Positions 8,966-18,086 are shown, counted from the first letter of the stretch. The stretch: DNA of 64,000 bases from Larkinella soli (GCF_003703975.1 NZ_ML112622.1:1971-65970), one strand, 5' to 3'. Made by a program: numbers and translations. The notes: a model not told the origin generated them from the letters alone.

Positions 8966-9304
8966 TCAGGCGGAAGCAAGCTGCTGTTTCAGGGCGTCTA
9001 CCGAGATGTCGAAATGCGAAGCATCGAAAACACATTCCCCGTTCTGGATCAGCAGAATCTGGGGTGACTGGTGGTAAACGGCAAACTCTTCCGCAATTTT
9101 GTTCGATACCGGGCGATACGAAATCAGGTCCAGATAATAGGGTTTGATTCCGAGAGAGTCGCTCCAGTTGCGTTCGAGCCGACTGAGGGCCGTCGAACTG
9201 ATGGAGCAGCGCGTGCTGTGCTTAAAAATCAATACCGGTTGCCCGGCAGACTCTTTTTTAAGGGCTTCTAATTGGGCTTCGTTTTGCAGTTTGTTCCAGT
9301 TCAT
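8966..9304 (-). CDS. ytxJ: bacillithiol-system redox-active protein
   Basis: A 112-residue monothiol thioredoxin-fold protein proposed to reduce bacillithiol-mixed disulfides in the cytoplasm. The active-site region is HSTRCSISSTAL, with the single-Cys CSIS motif typical of YtxJ, preceded by the VLIF beta strand. The cis-Pro region is SPQILLIQNG. Length and motif fit the family well. It implies that this organism uses bacillithiol as its low-molecular-weight thiol, as many Bacteroidota do, although no bsh genes are in the window. The gene ends in a strong terminator. Confidence 0.88.
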   Translation of the reverse strand: MNWNKLQNEAQLEALKKESAGQPVLIFKHSTRCSISSTALSRLERNWSDSLGIKPYYLDLISYRPVSNKIAEEFAVYHQSPQILLIQNGECVFDASHFDISVDALKQQLASA

Positions 9305-9363
9305 GTTCCGTGTTCACAGGTAACTACGAGCATATAAGACATTTCCGGCCGGAAAAGTTTCGA

Positions 9364-9669
9364 TCAGCCCCGGTGTACCTTCAATTTTTCGACCATCTCA
9401 TCGGAGATCTCATCGGCATAGGTTCCGTAGGCGTTGACCAGCGTTCCCTTCAACCCGTCCTTCGACGCGATAGCGTACAGAATGGAGTTGTCGTCGGGGT
9501 TGCTCATGCCCTCGAACCGGTACGTTTCCACGATTTCAAAATCGTCGGGCTGCAGCCGCAGGTTGGGGCTATGGCAGACGAGGCAGTCCTGCGCCAGATT
9601 GAAATCGTAAGTGTAGCCCTTCTGTTTCAGGTCGTTCAGGGCCTCGACGAGCGTATCGTAGCTTTCCAT
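9364..9669 (-). CDS. small conserved Bacteroidota protein
   Basis: A 101-residue acidic protein of unknown function. The visible features are a CLVCHSPNLRL segment with two Cys and an adjacent His, and a C-terminal AYGTYADEISDEMVEKL helix. Homologues in Bacteroidota are often labelled phosphoribosylpyrophosphate synthetase, but nothing here resembles that enzyme (no PRPP-binding loop, far too short), so the label is not used. It has no signal peptide and stands between ytxJ (same strand) and the divergent KDO transferase gene. Confidence 0.7.
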   Translation of the reverse strand: MESYDTLVEALNDLKQKGYTYDFNLAQDCLVCHSPNLRLQPDDFEIVETYRFEGMSNPDDNSILYAIASKDGLKGTLVNAYGTYADEISDEMVEKLKVHRG

Positions 9670-9736
9670 GGGACGTGTTGTTAAAAGATAGCGATCCTGT
9701 GTGTAGTTTTACCGACTAATATCAACGCACCTTCGT

Positions 9737-11014
9737 TTGCTTTCCGTTTTTTACAACCTCTCACTCCGGCTCTACCAGGCTGCCCTGCAGGCTGCGGCTC
9801 CCTTTCATACCAAAGCCCGGCTGGCGGTGGCCGGCCGTCGGGACTGGAATCGGCAAATTAGCGCAAAACTCTCCGGCAATCAAACGCCGGTGGCCTGGTT
9901 TCATGCCGCTTCCCTCGGCGAATTCGAGCAGGGACGGCCGGTGATGGAAGCCTTTCGCCGGCAATATCCCGGTTATAAAATCCTGCTGACCTTCTTTTCG
10001 CCCTCGGGGTTTGAAGTCCGGAAAACGTACGGCGGGGCGGATTATATTTTCTACCTGCCCATCGACACCCCCGCCAACGCCCGCGCCTTCCTCGACCTCG
10101 TCCGGCCGAAGATCGCCTTTTTTATCAAGTATGAATTCTGGTACAACTATCTCCGGGAACTGAAGCGCCGGTCGGTGCCGGTCGTTTCGTTCTCGACCAT
10201 CTTCCGCCCGGAACAGGCGTTCTTCAAACCGTATGGCGGTTTTTACCGGAATTTTCTCCATTTCTTCGATCATCTGCTGGTCCAGAACCGCCAGTCGGTG
10301 GAGCTGCTGGCCGGCATCGGCATCACGCAGGTGACGCTGGCGGGCGACACCCGTTTTGACCGGGTACGTCAGGTAGTGGAGGCCAAAAAGGAAATACCGG
10401 TGGCGGCCGCCTTCAAACAGGGAAATCCGCTCCTGGTGGTGGGCAGCGCCTGGCAGGCCGACATGGACCTGCTGATCCCGTTCCTGAACGGCTTCGGCAA
10501 ACCGCTGAAAGTGATCATCGCCCCGCACGAAATTCATGGGGAGGAGATCGAACGCTGGCGGGGTCAGTTGAAAGGCGGGTCGGTCCGGTTTTCGGAAACA
10601 CAGTCGGATGCGTTCAGGCAGACCGCGCTGGAGGAGGCCGATTACCTGATCATCGACAACGTCGGCATGCTGTCGTCTTTGTACCAGTACGGCGAATTTG
10701 CCTACATCGGCGGTGCCTTCGGGAAAGGGCTGCACAACATCCTGGAAGCTGCCACCTTTGGGATGCCGTTGTTTTTCGGGCCGAATTATACCAAATTTCA
10801 GGAGGCCGTCGATCTGGTCCGGCAGGGCGCGGCTTTCACCGTCACCAACGAAGCCGGGTTCCGGGCGGTTTTCGGGAAGCTGTATGACAGCGAACCGGCC
10901 CGCCGGGAGGCAGCCCGCATTACGGCCGACTACGTCCGGGCCAATACCGGCGCCACGGAAAAGGTGATGGAGGTAGCCGGGCGTTTACTCCCTCCGGCCG
11001 AAAAAGCGGGGTAA
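9737..11014 (+). CDS. waaA: 3-deoxy-D-manno-octulosonic acid transferase
   Basis: GT30 enzyme that adds KDO from CMP-KDO to lipid IV-A at the inner membrane, an essential step of LPS core assembly. The 425 residues match the family. The N-terminal segment WFHAASLGEFEQGRPVMEAF carries the catalytic-base Glu, IIAPHEIH and YIGGAFGKGLHNILEAATFG are the characteristic C-terminal donor-site motifs, and a membrane-associating N-terminal helix is present. No ATG is available near the N-terminus; TTG at 9737 (MLSVFYNLSLRLY) is used. A TAGTTTTA near-match to the -7 box lies at 9704-9711, with TTG 23 bp upstream. Confidence 0.93.
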   Translation: MLSVFYNLSLRLYQAALQAAAPFHTKARLAVAGRRDWNRQISAKLSGNQTPVAWFHAASLGEFEQGRPVMEAFRRQYPGYKILLTFFSPSGFEVRKTYGGADYIFYLPIDTPANARAFLDLVRPKIAFFIKYEFWYNYLRELKRRSVPVVSFSTIFRPEQAFFKPYGGFYRNFLHFFDHLLVQNRQSVELLAGIGITQVTLAGDTRFDRVRQVVEAKKEIPVAAAFKQGNPLLVVGSAWQADMDLLIPFLNGFGKPLKVIIAPHEIHGEEIERWRGQLKGGSVRFSETQSDAFRQTALEEADYLIIDNVGMLSSLYQYGEFAYIGGAFGKGLHNILEAATFGMPLFFGPNYTKFQEAVDLVRQGAAFTVTNEAGFRAVFGKLYDSEPARREAARITADYVRANTGATEKVMEVAGRLLPPAEKAG

Positions 11015-11081
11015 CCAATTCCGGTTTTAGCTTGTTAAAAGAACACGTCCGAAGAAATTCAGATTTTGCGTTGAACAACCC

Positions 11082-12014
11082 ATGCCACTGAAACCCGGCC
11101 TCGTCATCCGCTCCACCGGCTCGTGGTACGATCTTCGTACCGAGGACGGTCATACCTTCCGCGCCCGACTGAAGGGTAAATTCAAAATCAAGGGGCTGAA
11201 GGTCACCAACCCCATCGCCGTGGGCGACCGCGTGCAGTATGAGGTCGAAGACGAAACCGAGAATACGGCCGTCATCACCGACATCGAGCCCCGCGAGAAC
11301 TACATCATCCGGCAGTCGGTCCATAAAACCGCCCACGGGCATATTCTGGCGGCCAATATCGACCAGGCCGTTCTGATCGTCACGCTGACTTTTCCCCGCA
11401 CGTCGCTGGGTTTCATCGACCGCTTTCTGGTCACGGCCGAGTCGTTCCGGATTCCCTCTACGCTGGTGTTCAACAAATCGGACATCCTGGGCGAGGAAGG
11501 CATCGCCTACCAGAACGAGATCATCGAGCTCTACGAACGGATCGGCTACGGCAGCATGGCCACCTCGGCCCTGGAGGGCAAGGGCGTGGAAGGGTTCCGG
11601 GAGTTGCTCGATCAGAAAATTACGCTGCTCTCCGGCCACTCGGGCGTCGGGAAGTCCTCGCTGGTCAACGCCATTGCGCCGGACCTGAAGCTTCGGACGA
11701 GCGAAGTATCCACCTTCGCCAATAAGGGCGTTCATACCACCACCTTTGCCGAAATGTTCGAAATCGGACCGGGAACGTTCATCATCGACACGCCCGGCAT
11801 CAAGGAACTGGGCCTGGCCGACATGGAAAAGGAAGAAATCAGCCACTATTTCCCCGAAATGCGCGACCGGCTGAACCAGTGCCGCTACCACAACTGCCTC
11901 CATATCAACGAACCCGGCTGCGCCATCAAGGAGGCCGTCGGAACCGGTGAGATTGCCGAGAGCCGCTACTGGAGCTATCTCGGTATGGTTTCGGGAGAAG
12001 ACAACCGAAGGTAA
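11082..12014 (+). CDS. rsgA: ribosome small subunit-dependent GTPase A
   Basis: Circularly permuted GTPase that assists late 30S subunit maturation. The order of motifs shows the permutation: NKSD (G4) comes before GHSGVGKSSLVNAI (G1, near residue 186) and DTPGIKELG (G3). An OB-fold occupies the first ~80 residues, and the C-terminal zinc knuckle is CRYHNCLHINEPGC. Length 310 is typical. The gene ends in a strong bidirectional terminator shared with convergent cbs. Confidence 0.96.
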   Translation: MPLKPGLVIRSTGSWYDLRTEDGHTFRARLKGKFKIKGLKVTNPIAVGDRVQYEVEDETENTAVITDIEPRENYIIRQSVHKTAHGHILAANIDQAVLIVTLTFPRTSLGFIDRFLVTAESFRIPSTLVFNKSDILGEEGIAYQNEIIELYERIGYGSMATSALEGKGVEGFRELLDQKITLLSGHSGVGKSSLVNAIAPDLKLRTSEVSTFANKGVHTTTFAEMFEIGPGTFIIDTPGIKELGLADMEKEEISHYFPEMRDRLNQCRYHNCLHINEPGCAIKEAVGTGEIAESRYWSYLGMVSGEDNRR

Positions 12015-12019
12015 AACAC

Positions 12020-12054
12020 AACGAAAAAAGGGCCTCCGAGGCCCTTTTTTCGTT
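12020..12054. terminator. Bidirectional terminator between rsgA and cbs
   Basis: A perfect 16-bp inverted repeat with a 3-nt loop, A-rich on the left flank and T-rich on the right (six T), so it can terminate both convergent genes. Confidence 0.92.
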
Positions 12055-12067
12055 GAAAGTCAGTTAT

Positions 12068-13444
12068 CTAAATTGTCAGGGCCGCCAGCAGGTCGGCCTG
12101 GGTGATGATGTGGACCTGCTGGTTTTCGTCGCGGACCAGCAACGCCTTGTTTTCCCGGTCGATCAGCGACGACAGCACATCGACGGTATTGTCCAGCGCC
12201 ACGAACTTGAACGGTTTGTCCATCACCTGCCCGATGGGGGCGTCCTTGATGGTCGGGTCTTCGATGAGTTTGCCGAGAATGTCCGAGTCGGTCAGGCTGC
12301 CGACGATGAGGCCGTTTTCGTCCGTCACCGGGATCTGGGAGATGCTGTGCTGATTGAGCAGCCGGATGGCCTCCCCAACCCGCATGGTCTGTCCTACCGT
12401 CGTCAGTTGGGCTTTGCCGTTCTTGCTTCGAATGATGTCGCGGGCGGTGGAGAACTCGCGGGACTCCAGAAAACCGTGGTCCTTCATCCAGGTGTCGTTA
12501 TAGATTTTGGCGAGGTAGCGCGTTCCGTGGTCGGGCAGCAGAATGACCATGACGTCCTCCTCCTTCAGGTTCTCGCGGGCCCATTCCAGTGCCCCATGGA
12601 CCGCCGACCCGCAAGACCAGCCCACAAACAGCCCTTCCTCCTTTGAAAGCCGCCGGGCCATGATGGCTGAGTCCTTGTCGGTCACCTTCACGAAATGATC
12701 GATCAGGTTGAAGTCGACGTTTTTGGGCAGAATGTCCTCCCCGATGCCTTCCGTCAGGTACGGATAGATTTCGCCCTCGTCGAAAACGCCGGTTTCCTTG
12801 TACTTCTTGAACACCGAACCGTAGGTGTCGATGCCGACCGTGACGACGCCCGACTTCTGCTCCTTCAGGTATTTGGCCGTCCCGCAGATGGTTCCGCCGG
12901 TGCCGACGCCCGACGCAAAATGGGTGATCCGGCCGGTGGTATCGCGCCAGATCTCCGGGCCGGTGGTGTCGTAGTGCGCGGCCGTGTTGGACAGGTTGTC
13001 GTACTGGTTCGGGTAGAACGAGTTGGGAATCTCCTGGTTGAGCCGTTTGGCGACGGAGTAGTATGAGCGTGGGTCTTCCGGTTCGACGTTCGTAGGGCAC
13101 ACCACCACGTCGGCCCCGACGGCCCGCAGGATGTCGATCTTCTCCTTCGACTGCTTGTCGGCCATGGTGAAGATGCATTTGTAGCCTTTGGCGATGGCGG
13201 CCAGGGCCAGCCCGAAGCCGGTGTTGCCGCTGGTACCCTCGATGATGGTGCCGCCGGGTTTGATGACGCCGGCTTTTTCGGCGTCCTCGATCATCCGGAC
13301 GGCGATGCGATCCTTGACGGAGTTGCCGGGGTTGAAGTATTCGACTTTCGCCAGAATGGTGCCGGGAATGCCCTTGGTCACCTTGTTGAGTTTGACTAAG
13401 GGCGTGTCGCCGATGGTATCTATGATGGAATTATAGTATTTCAT
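12068..13444 (-). CDS. cystathionine beta-synthase with CBS domain pair
   Basis: PLP enzyme of the beta-family that condenses homocysteine with serine (or makes cysteine from O-acetylserine). The N-terminal ~340 residues carry the PLP-lysine motif NPGNSVKDRIA, the substrate loop EGTSGNTGFGLA and a phosphate-binding GTGGTICG. The last ~110 residues form two CBS repeats (SQIPVTDENGLIVGSLTD). Length 458 matches bacterial enzymes lacking the haem N-terminus of the human form. With metF and metH in the same window it fits sulfur amino-acid metabolism. The exact reaction, CBS versus cysteine synthase, cannot be decided from sequence alone. Confidence 0.88.
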   Translation of the reverse strand: MKYYNSIIDTIGDTPLVKLNKVTKGIPGTILAKVEYFNPGNSVKDRIAVRMIEDAEKAGVIKPGGTIIEGTSGNTGFGLALAAIAKGYKCIFTMADKQSKEKIDILRAVGADVVVCPTNVEPEDPRSYYSVAKRLNQEIPNSFYPNQYDNLSNTAAHYDTTGPEIWRDTTGRITHFASGVGTGGTICGTAKYLKEQKSGVVTVGIDTYGSVFKKYKETGVFDEGEIYPYLTEGIGEDILPKNVDFNLIDHFVKVTDKDSAIMARRLSKEEGLFVGWSCGSAVHGALEWARENLKEEDVMVILLPDHGTRYLAKIYNDTWMKDHGFLESREFSTARDIIRSKNGKAQLTTVGQTMRVGEAIRLLNQHSISQIPVTDENGLIVGSLTDSDILGKLIEDPTIKDAPIGQVMDKPFKFVALDNTVDVLSSLIDRENKALLVRDENQQVHIITQADLLAALTI

Positions 13445-13471
13445 GGGGTTGTGGTTTTACTGATCAATTCA

Positions 13472-13876
13472 TTAATCGGTAATCTCCTGACAAAGTTCGA
13501 CCAGGACGCCGTTGGTGGTTTTGGGGTGCAGGAAGCAGACGAGCTTGTTGTCGGCTCCGCGTTTGGGCGTTTCACTGAGCAGGGTGAATCCTTCTCCGCG
13601 CAGCCGTTCCATTTCGGCCCGGATGTCGGAAACCTCGTAGGCGATGTGGTGGATGCCTTCGCCTTTTTTCTCCAGAAACTTTGCGATCGGGCTGCCGGGG
13701 TCGGTGGCTTCCAGCAGTTCGATCTTGGTCTGGTTGACCCGGAAGAACGAGGTCGTCACGCCTTCCGAAGCCACGGTTTCGGATTTGTACGGCGGGGTGT
13801 TCAACAGCTTCGTAAACAGGGCGTTCGAGGCTTCCAGGCTCTTTACTGCAATACCGATATGTTCGACGTTTGTCAT
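13472..13876 (-). CDS. mce: methylmalonyl-CoA epimerase
   Basis: Interconverts (R)- and (S)-methylmalonyl-CoA in propionate metabolism. The 134-residue vicinal-oxygen-chelate protein begins VEHIGIAVKSLEAS with the first metal His, then has GEGIHHIAYEVSDI in the middle and LVELCQE near the end carrying the metal Glu. Length is typical. It lies 27 bp upstream of cbs on the same strand and may share its transcript, though the functions are not obviously linked. The mutase genes are not in the window. Confidence 0.93.
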   Translation of the reverse strand: MTNVEHIGIAVKSLEASNALFTKLLNTPPYKSETVASEGVTTSFFRVNQTKIELLEATDPGSPIAKFLEKKGEGIHHIAYEVSDIRAEMERLRGEGFTLLSETPKRGADNKLVCFLHPKTTNGVLVELCQEITD

Positions 13877-14038
13877 CCTCTGGTTCGCATTTTACCCAAA
13901 ATATCTCCTTTTTCGGCGTAAGAAAAAAAGATACCGCCCAAGTCGAGTTAAAGGAAACCCGGGCCGCCGACCCTATAAACGAAACTTTTCTTTTTGGACG
14001 AGGGTTTTTACTTTAGCATTCAAATTACTTGCACTGCC

Positions 14039-14365
14039 ATGGTATCGGTAACTGACAAAGCCAAAGATAAAATTGTGGAACTGCGCCAGAAAGAAGGCCT
14101 GACCGACAACTACGCCATCCGTGTAGCGGTTCAGGGCGGGGGCTGTTCCGGTCTGATGTATGATCTTCAGTTCGATACGGCCCAGCAGCCGAACGACCAC
14201 ATTGTGGAAGATAAAGGCATCAAAATCTACGTAGACCGCAAAAGTCTGCTTTATCTGGCCGGCACCGAACTCGATTTTTCCGACGGACTGAACGGGAAGG
14301 GATTTCAGTTCAAAAACCCCAACGCCAGCCGGACCTGCGGCTGCGGGGAGAGTTTCTCGGTATAG
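14039..14365 (+). CDS. A-type iron-sulfur cluster carrier (HesB/IscA family)
   Basis: A 108-residue carrier that delivers Fe-S clusters to apoproteins. The three invariant cysteines are visible: GGGCSGL in the middle and CGCGESF at the extreme C-terminus. The start at ATG 14039 gives MVSVTDKAKDKI, the usual N-terminus; the upstream extension to 13994 is not conserved-like. It is a single gene ending in a terminator hairpin at 14391-14424. Whether it is IscA, SufA or ErpA cannot be told without the neighbouring isc/suf genes, which are absent here. Confidence 0.93.
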   Translation: MVSVTDKAKDKIVELRQKEGLTDNYAIRVAVQGGGCSGLMYDLQFDTAQQPNDHIVEDKGIKIYVDRKSLLYLAGTELDFSDGLNGKGFQFKNPNASRTCGCGESFSV

Positions 14366-14390
14366 ATATATTCTTGATTATAGGTTGTTA

Positions 14391-14424
14391 AAGGCATCGT
14401 CGCTTCCAGACGGTGCCTTTTTTT
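14391..14424 (+). terminator. Terminator after the Fe-S carrier gene
   Basis: An 11-bp stem (14391-14401 with 14409-14419, one G-T pair) closed by a 7-nt loop and followed by a run of T. Confidence 0.85.
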
Positions 14425-14463
14425 GTACCTTCCCGCGTCCAATGGATTGCAAAACCGCCCTCT

Positions 14464-15018
14464 ATGACTCCCAAATCCGTCGATGTCTCCCGCGTTACCC
14501 TGACCGAGCTGATGATTCCCTCCTACGCCAATTTCGGCGGGAAGATTCACGGCGGTATTCTCCTGTCGCTGATGGACAAGGCCGCGTATGCCTGCGCGTC
14601 GAAGCACTCCGGAACCTATTGCGTCACCGTCTCGGTGGATGGGGTCAATTTCCGGCAACCCGTCGAGGTCGGCGAGCTGGTTTCCCTGATGGCCTCCGTC
14701 AATTATGTAGGCAAAACCTCGCTGGTAATCGGCATCAAGGTGATTGCGGAAAACGTGAAAACCGGCATCGTGAAGCATACCAACACCTCCTACTTCACGA
14801 TGGTGGCCAAGGGCGACGACGATCACCCGACGGAAGTGCCTCCCCTCCTGCTCGAATCCGACGACGACATCCGGCGGTTTCTGGAAGCCATGAAACGCAA
14901 GGAACTGAAGGAGATGTACAAGGTTCATTTCGACAATGAAAGAACCCGGATGCTCGTGAGGGACGGCGGTCTGGAATTGCTGAAAAACGAGCGGTGCGTG
15001 ATCCGGCCGGAAACCTAA
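14464..15018 (+). CDS. acyl-CoA thioesterase, hotdog fold
   Basis: Hydrolyses acyl-CoA to free acid and CoA. The 184-residue protein has a hotdog domain with the family block NFGGKIHGGILLSLMDKAAY (residues ~19-38), containing the helix and Gly-rich turn of the YciA/BACH group, followed by VDGVNFRQPVEVGELV. A charged helical C-terminal extension of about 50 residues follows the hotdog domain. ATG at 14464 is chosen over an extension to 14413, which overlaps the preceding terminator. Chain-length specificity is unknown. Confidence 0.88.
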   Translation: MTPKSVDVSRVTLTELMIPSYANFGGKIHGGILLSLMDKAAYACASKHSGTYCVTVSVDGVNFRQPVEVGELVSLMASVNYVGKTSLVIGIKVIAENVKTGIVKHTNTSYFTMVAKGDDDHPTEVPPLLLESDDDIRRFLEAMKRKELKEMYKVHFDNERTRMLVRDGGLELLKNERCVIRPET

Positions 15019-15051
15019 AGGCGGGAAACCCGGCAGCTCCCTGCATGGAAA

Positions 15052-15483
15052 TCAGTTGGCCAGCCGCAGCGATTGCCAGGCCACCATCTGCCATTGCCTG
15101 CCTTTTTTGACGTAAACGTCCGTATACCGCAGCCGGGTGTTGATCGTTTCCCCGTTGTTGGTGGCCCTGACCTGGCAAATTCCGCTCACCACGGCCGTAT
15201 TGCCGTACACCCGGACTTTCTGTTCCTGCACGTTGACATCCTCGTAACTCTGTTTGCCTTCCCGCAGCGACTGGATGTACGATTGTTTGCCGTCCTGGTG
15301 GCCGTTCGAATGGGTGTAGACCAGGTCTTCGGCCAGCACTTTCTCCAGAAATTCGTAATTTCTGGACACCTGAGCGTCGAACCGTTTTTTCTCAAGCTCC
15401 ATCACCGCGTTCTCGACGGATTTGGTCTGGCCGTAGACAAGAGAGGCCGAAAACAGAAGGCAACACGCAAAAAATACTTTCAT
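15052..15483 (-). CDS. exported SnoaL/NTF2-like protein (DUF4440 type)
   Basis: A 143-residue protein with an N-terminal signal peptide (MKVFFACCLLFSASLVYGQ) and an NTF2-like cone fold: an N-terminal helix VENAVMELEKKRFDAQ, then strands ending in RLRYTDVYVKKGRQWQMVAW. This fold hosts diverse enzymes and binding proteins, so no activity is assigned. Start at ATG 15483; the longer frame to 15516 would put residues before the signal peptide. It lies 20 bp downstream of the GH32 gene on the same strand and may be co-transcribed. Confidence 0.82.
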   Translation of the reverse strand: MKVFFACCLLFSASLVYGQTKSVENAVMELEKKRFDAQVSRNYEFLEKVLAEDLVYTHSNGHQDGKQSYIQSLREGKQSYEDVNVQEQKVRVYGNTAVVSGICQVRATNNGETINTRLRYTDVYVKKGRQWQMVAWQSLRLAN

Positions 15484-15503
15484 ATATCTTTTTAGGTTGG
15501 TGA

Positions 15504-17018
15504 TTACTGCGGCCACACCGGCTCGACATTCCGGATCGTAACCGCGCGGAGTCCGTCGCCGGTAAAGGAAATGCCCCGGCTTTCGGGCTTCGGAAAAATG
15601 AGATTGGTCAGCGTCACCTGGCCGTCGTTGACGAAGACTTCCACCGACGACCGGTCCACATATATTTCCAGCCGGATGCCGGCCGGGGCGCCGGTGGCCG
15701 TCACTCCCGGATCGACGGGAGCGGAAAACCGGCCCGCAAAATCCTTGCTGAAAGCCGTCTGCCCGGAGCGGGTCCGATCCACAAAGACCTCCTTCCGGAC
15801 CGGGTCATACCCGACCACGGTTTCTTCGCCGGCTCCCCTGCGAACGACCGCACTGAATTCCCTGCCGGGTTCGGCTTCGAGCCGCATGACGTAGGCATCG
15901 CCCTGGACCTTATTCTTTTCGACGCTTTTGTTCAGCTCGGCGGTATCGAACCCACGCCACTGGAAGCTGTCGGAGGTCAGCGGCCGAAGCTCCCGGGCCA
16001 CGGTTTGACGGAGGGCGTAGCTTTTTCCGCTGCGGACGATTTTCAGCTCGCGTGGGAGCGTCATGGCGCCCCGGAAGGGCGTCGTCGGTATTTCGTTGGC
16101 ATACTGCCAGTTGTTGAGCCAGCCGAGGCTGAGCGGGCGGGCCGTCTGGTTGAAGGTGATGGCCGCGTAGTAGTCCTTGCCGTAATCGACCAGACGAACG
16201 TCGTCGGTGCTGAGGTCGCTACGGAATCGTTTGCCGTCGAAGTCGCCGATGAAATACCGCATCCCGGTGCCGCCGGCGGGCATACCGCTACCGAGCGAGA
16301 GCAGCAGCAGCCATTTGGTCTGCCGGGTCCCTTCCACCGGAATTTCACGCAGCGCGGGGCATTCCCAAATGCCGTCCGGCCCGCCCGGCGAGGAAAACTC
16401 CCCGTTGCGGGTCCACTGCTTCAGGTCCTTCGAGCTGTAAAACAGAGCTTTCCGCTCCTTCGCCAGGACGACCGTCATCACCCAGCTTTGGGTCGGTTCG
16501 TGCCAGAATACGTTCGGATCCCGGAAGTCCTTCTCTTTCAGGTCGATCACCGGGTTGCCTTCGTATTTGGTCCAGGTCCGGCCCCGGTCGAGGCTGAAGG
16601 CGAGGTGCTGGCTCTGGTTATCTTCGCGGTGATTGGTGTAGACGGCCACCATCGGCACCTTGCCGTCGCGGCCGAAACCGCTCGTATTTTTCGTGTCGAC
16701 CACGCAGCTTCCCGAAAACACCATGCCTTTGTCGTCTTCGTGCAGCGCCGGGGGCAGTTCCTTCCAGTGAAAGAGGTCCGGGCTGACGGCATGACCCCAG
16801 GTCATGTGCCCCCAGCGGATTCCGTACGGATTATATTGGAAGAACAGGTGGTATTCGCCGTCATGATAGACGAGCCCGTTGGGGTCATTGGTCCAGTTGA
16901 CCCGGGGCGAAAAGTGGTATTGCGGCCGGAACGCCTGCCGGTAGGTGGTGTCGGCGGGCCGGCCCAGCAGGACCAATGCATTCAGCATCAGCAGGATCGA
17001 CAGAAGTGATGTCTTCAT
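15504..17018 (-). CDS. GH32 fructan/sucrose hydrolase, secreted
   Basis: Cleaves beta-fructofuranosides such as levan, inulin or sucrose. The 504-residue enzyme has a signal peptide (~residues 1-21), a five-bladed propeller with the nucleophile in WTNDPNG (D45), the transition-state stabiliser in RDPNVF (D167) and the acid/base in ECPAL (E219), then a C-terminal beta-sandwich with IYVDRSSVEVFVNDG. All three catalytic residues are intact. Its closest-looking relatives are exo-levanases/inulinases, but substrate cannot be fixed. There are no fructokinase or SusCD genes nearby. Confidence 0.93.
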   Translation of the reverse strand: MKTSLLSILLMLNALVLLGRPADTTYRQAFRPQYHFSPRVNWTNDPNGLVYHDGEYHLFFQYNPYGIRWGHMTWGHAVSPDLFHWKELPPALHEDDKGMVFSGSCVVDTKNTSGFGRDGKVPMVAVYTNHREDNQSQHLAFSLDRGRTWTKYEGNPVIDLKEKDFRDPNVFWHEPTQSWVMTVVLAKERKALFYSSKDLKQWTRNGEFSSPGGPDGIWECPALREIPVEGTRQTKWLLLLSLGSGMPAGGTGMRYFIGDFDGKRFRSDLSTDDVRLVDYGKDYYAAITFNQTARPLSLGWLNNWQYANEIPTTPFRGAMTLPRELKIVRSGKSYALRQTVARELRPLTSDSFQWRGFDTAELNKSVEKNKVQGDAYVMRLEAEPGREFSAVVRRGAGEETVVGYDPVRKEVFVDRTRSGQTAFSKDFAGRFSAPVDPGVTATGAPAGIRLEIYVDRSSVEVFVNDGQVTLTNLIFPKPESRGISFTGDGLRAVTIRNVEPVWPQ

Positions 17019-17024
17019 AACAGC

Positions 17025-17984
17025 TTAGAAAACCTGTTCGGCGATTTTACGAATATTATCCGATTTCCCCATCGTGTAAAAATGAAGCACCGGAACGCCG
17101 GCCTTCATCAGTTCGCGGCATTGCTGCACGCTCCACTCGATCCCGACCTCCCGCGCCTGGGTGTCGTTTTCACAGGCTTCGACCGCGCGGACGAGGTCTT
17201 CCGGCATATTCAGGTGGAAAATGCTGGGCAGCACCTGAAGCTGTTTGCGCGTACTGAGCGGCTTCAGACCTGGGATGATCGGCACGTTGATACCGGCTTT
17301 TCGGCAGCGATCGACGAAATCAAAATATTTCTGATTGTCGAAAAACATCTGCGTGACCACGTAGTCGGCGCCCTTGTCGATCTTGAGTTTCAGATAGTTC
17401 AGGTCCTCATCCGGATCGGCGGCCTCGAAGTGTTTTTCGGGGTAGGCCGCCACCCCGATGCAGAACCGGCTGGGGGTCAAGGTGTGCTCGCTGTCATGCA
17501 GATACACCCCCCGGTTCATGTTGGCGACCTGCTCGACGAGTTCGCTGGCGTAGGAGTACCCGTTGGTTTTAGGCTTGAAGGTATGGTACGGCTTGGCCGG
17601 GTCACCGCGCAGCACCAGCACGTTGTCGATGCCGAGGTAGTGCAGATCGATCAGAAAGTCTTCGGTTTCGTCTCTCGTAAAACCACCGCAGAGCACATGC
17701 GGCACCGGATCGACACCGAACCGGTGCATGATGGCCGAACAGATGCCGACCGTTCCGGGGCGTTTGCGCGTCACGATCTTCCGGATCGTGCCGTCGGGCT
17801 CAGGCCGTTCGATGTATTCCTCCCGATGATAGGTCACGTCGATGAACGGCGGTTTGAACTCCATCAGCGGTTCGATATTGTCTAACAGGTTTTTAAGATT
17901 GTCTCCTTTGATGGGCGGGATTACTTCAATGGAAAAGATCGTCTTACCGTCGGCATTACGGATATGATCACAGACTCTGGCCAT
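17025..17984 (-). CDS. metF: methylenetetrahydrofolate reductase
   Basis: Reduces 5,10-methylene-THF to 5-methyl-THF, the methyl donor used by MetH encoded 3 kb away. The 319-residue TIM-barrel protein shows FSIEVIPP near the N-terminus (catalytic Glu), VLRGDPAKP for FAD binding, and DYVVTQMFFDNQKYF late in the protein. ATG at 17984 gives MARVCDHI; the longer frame to 18047 runs through the preceding terminator hairpin and is rejected. Spacing to the GH32 gene downstream is 6 bp, so the two could be co-transcribed. Confidence 0.95.
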   Translation of the reverse strand: MARVCDHIRNADGKTIFSIEVIPPIKGDNLKNLLDNIEPLMEFKPPFIDVTYHREEYIERPEPDGTIRKIVTRKRPGTVGICSAIMHRFGVDPVPHVLCGGFTRDETEDFLIDLHYLGIDNVLVLRGDPAKPYHTFKPKTNGYSYASELVEQVANMNRGVYLHDSEHTLTPSRFCIGVAAYPEKHFEAADPDEDLNYLKLKIDKGADYVVTQMFFDNQKYFDFVDRCRKAGINVPIIPGLKPLSTRKQLQVLPSIFHLNMPEDLVRAVEACENDTQAREVGIEWSVQQCRELMKAGVPVLHFYTMGKSDNIRKIAEQVF

Positions 17985-18010
17985 AAGTGGAAAAAAGTTG
18001 GAACAATAAT

Positions 18011-18047
18011 GGATAAAAATGCCCTGGCAGTTACCACTCCAGGGCAT
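18011..18047 (-). terminator. Terminator after the response-regulator gene
   Basis: A 9-bp stem ATGCCCTGG (18019-18027) / CCAGGGCAT (18039-18047) followed on the minus strand by TTTT. It separates the two-component operon from metF. Confidence 0.75.
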
Positions 18048-18086
18048 AACTCTACAAAAATACCGGAAAAAACCGAGATTCTGTGA

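Noticed and set aside
9364-9669. Label phosphoribosylpyrophosphate synthetase for the 101-residue protein
   Set aside because: The protein is a third of the enzyme's length and lacks a PRPP loop.
5316-17018. A polysaccharide utilisation locus built on the GH95 and GH32 genes
   Set aside because: The two genes are about 8 kb apart, and there is no SusC/SusD pair or regulator near either.
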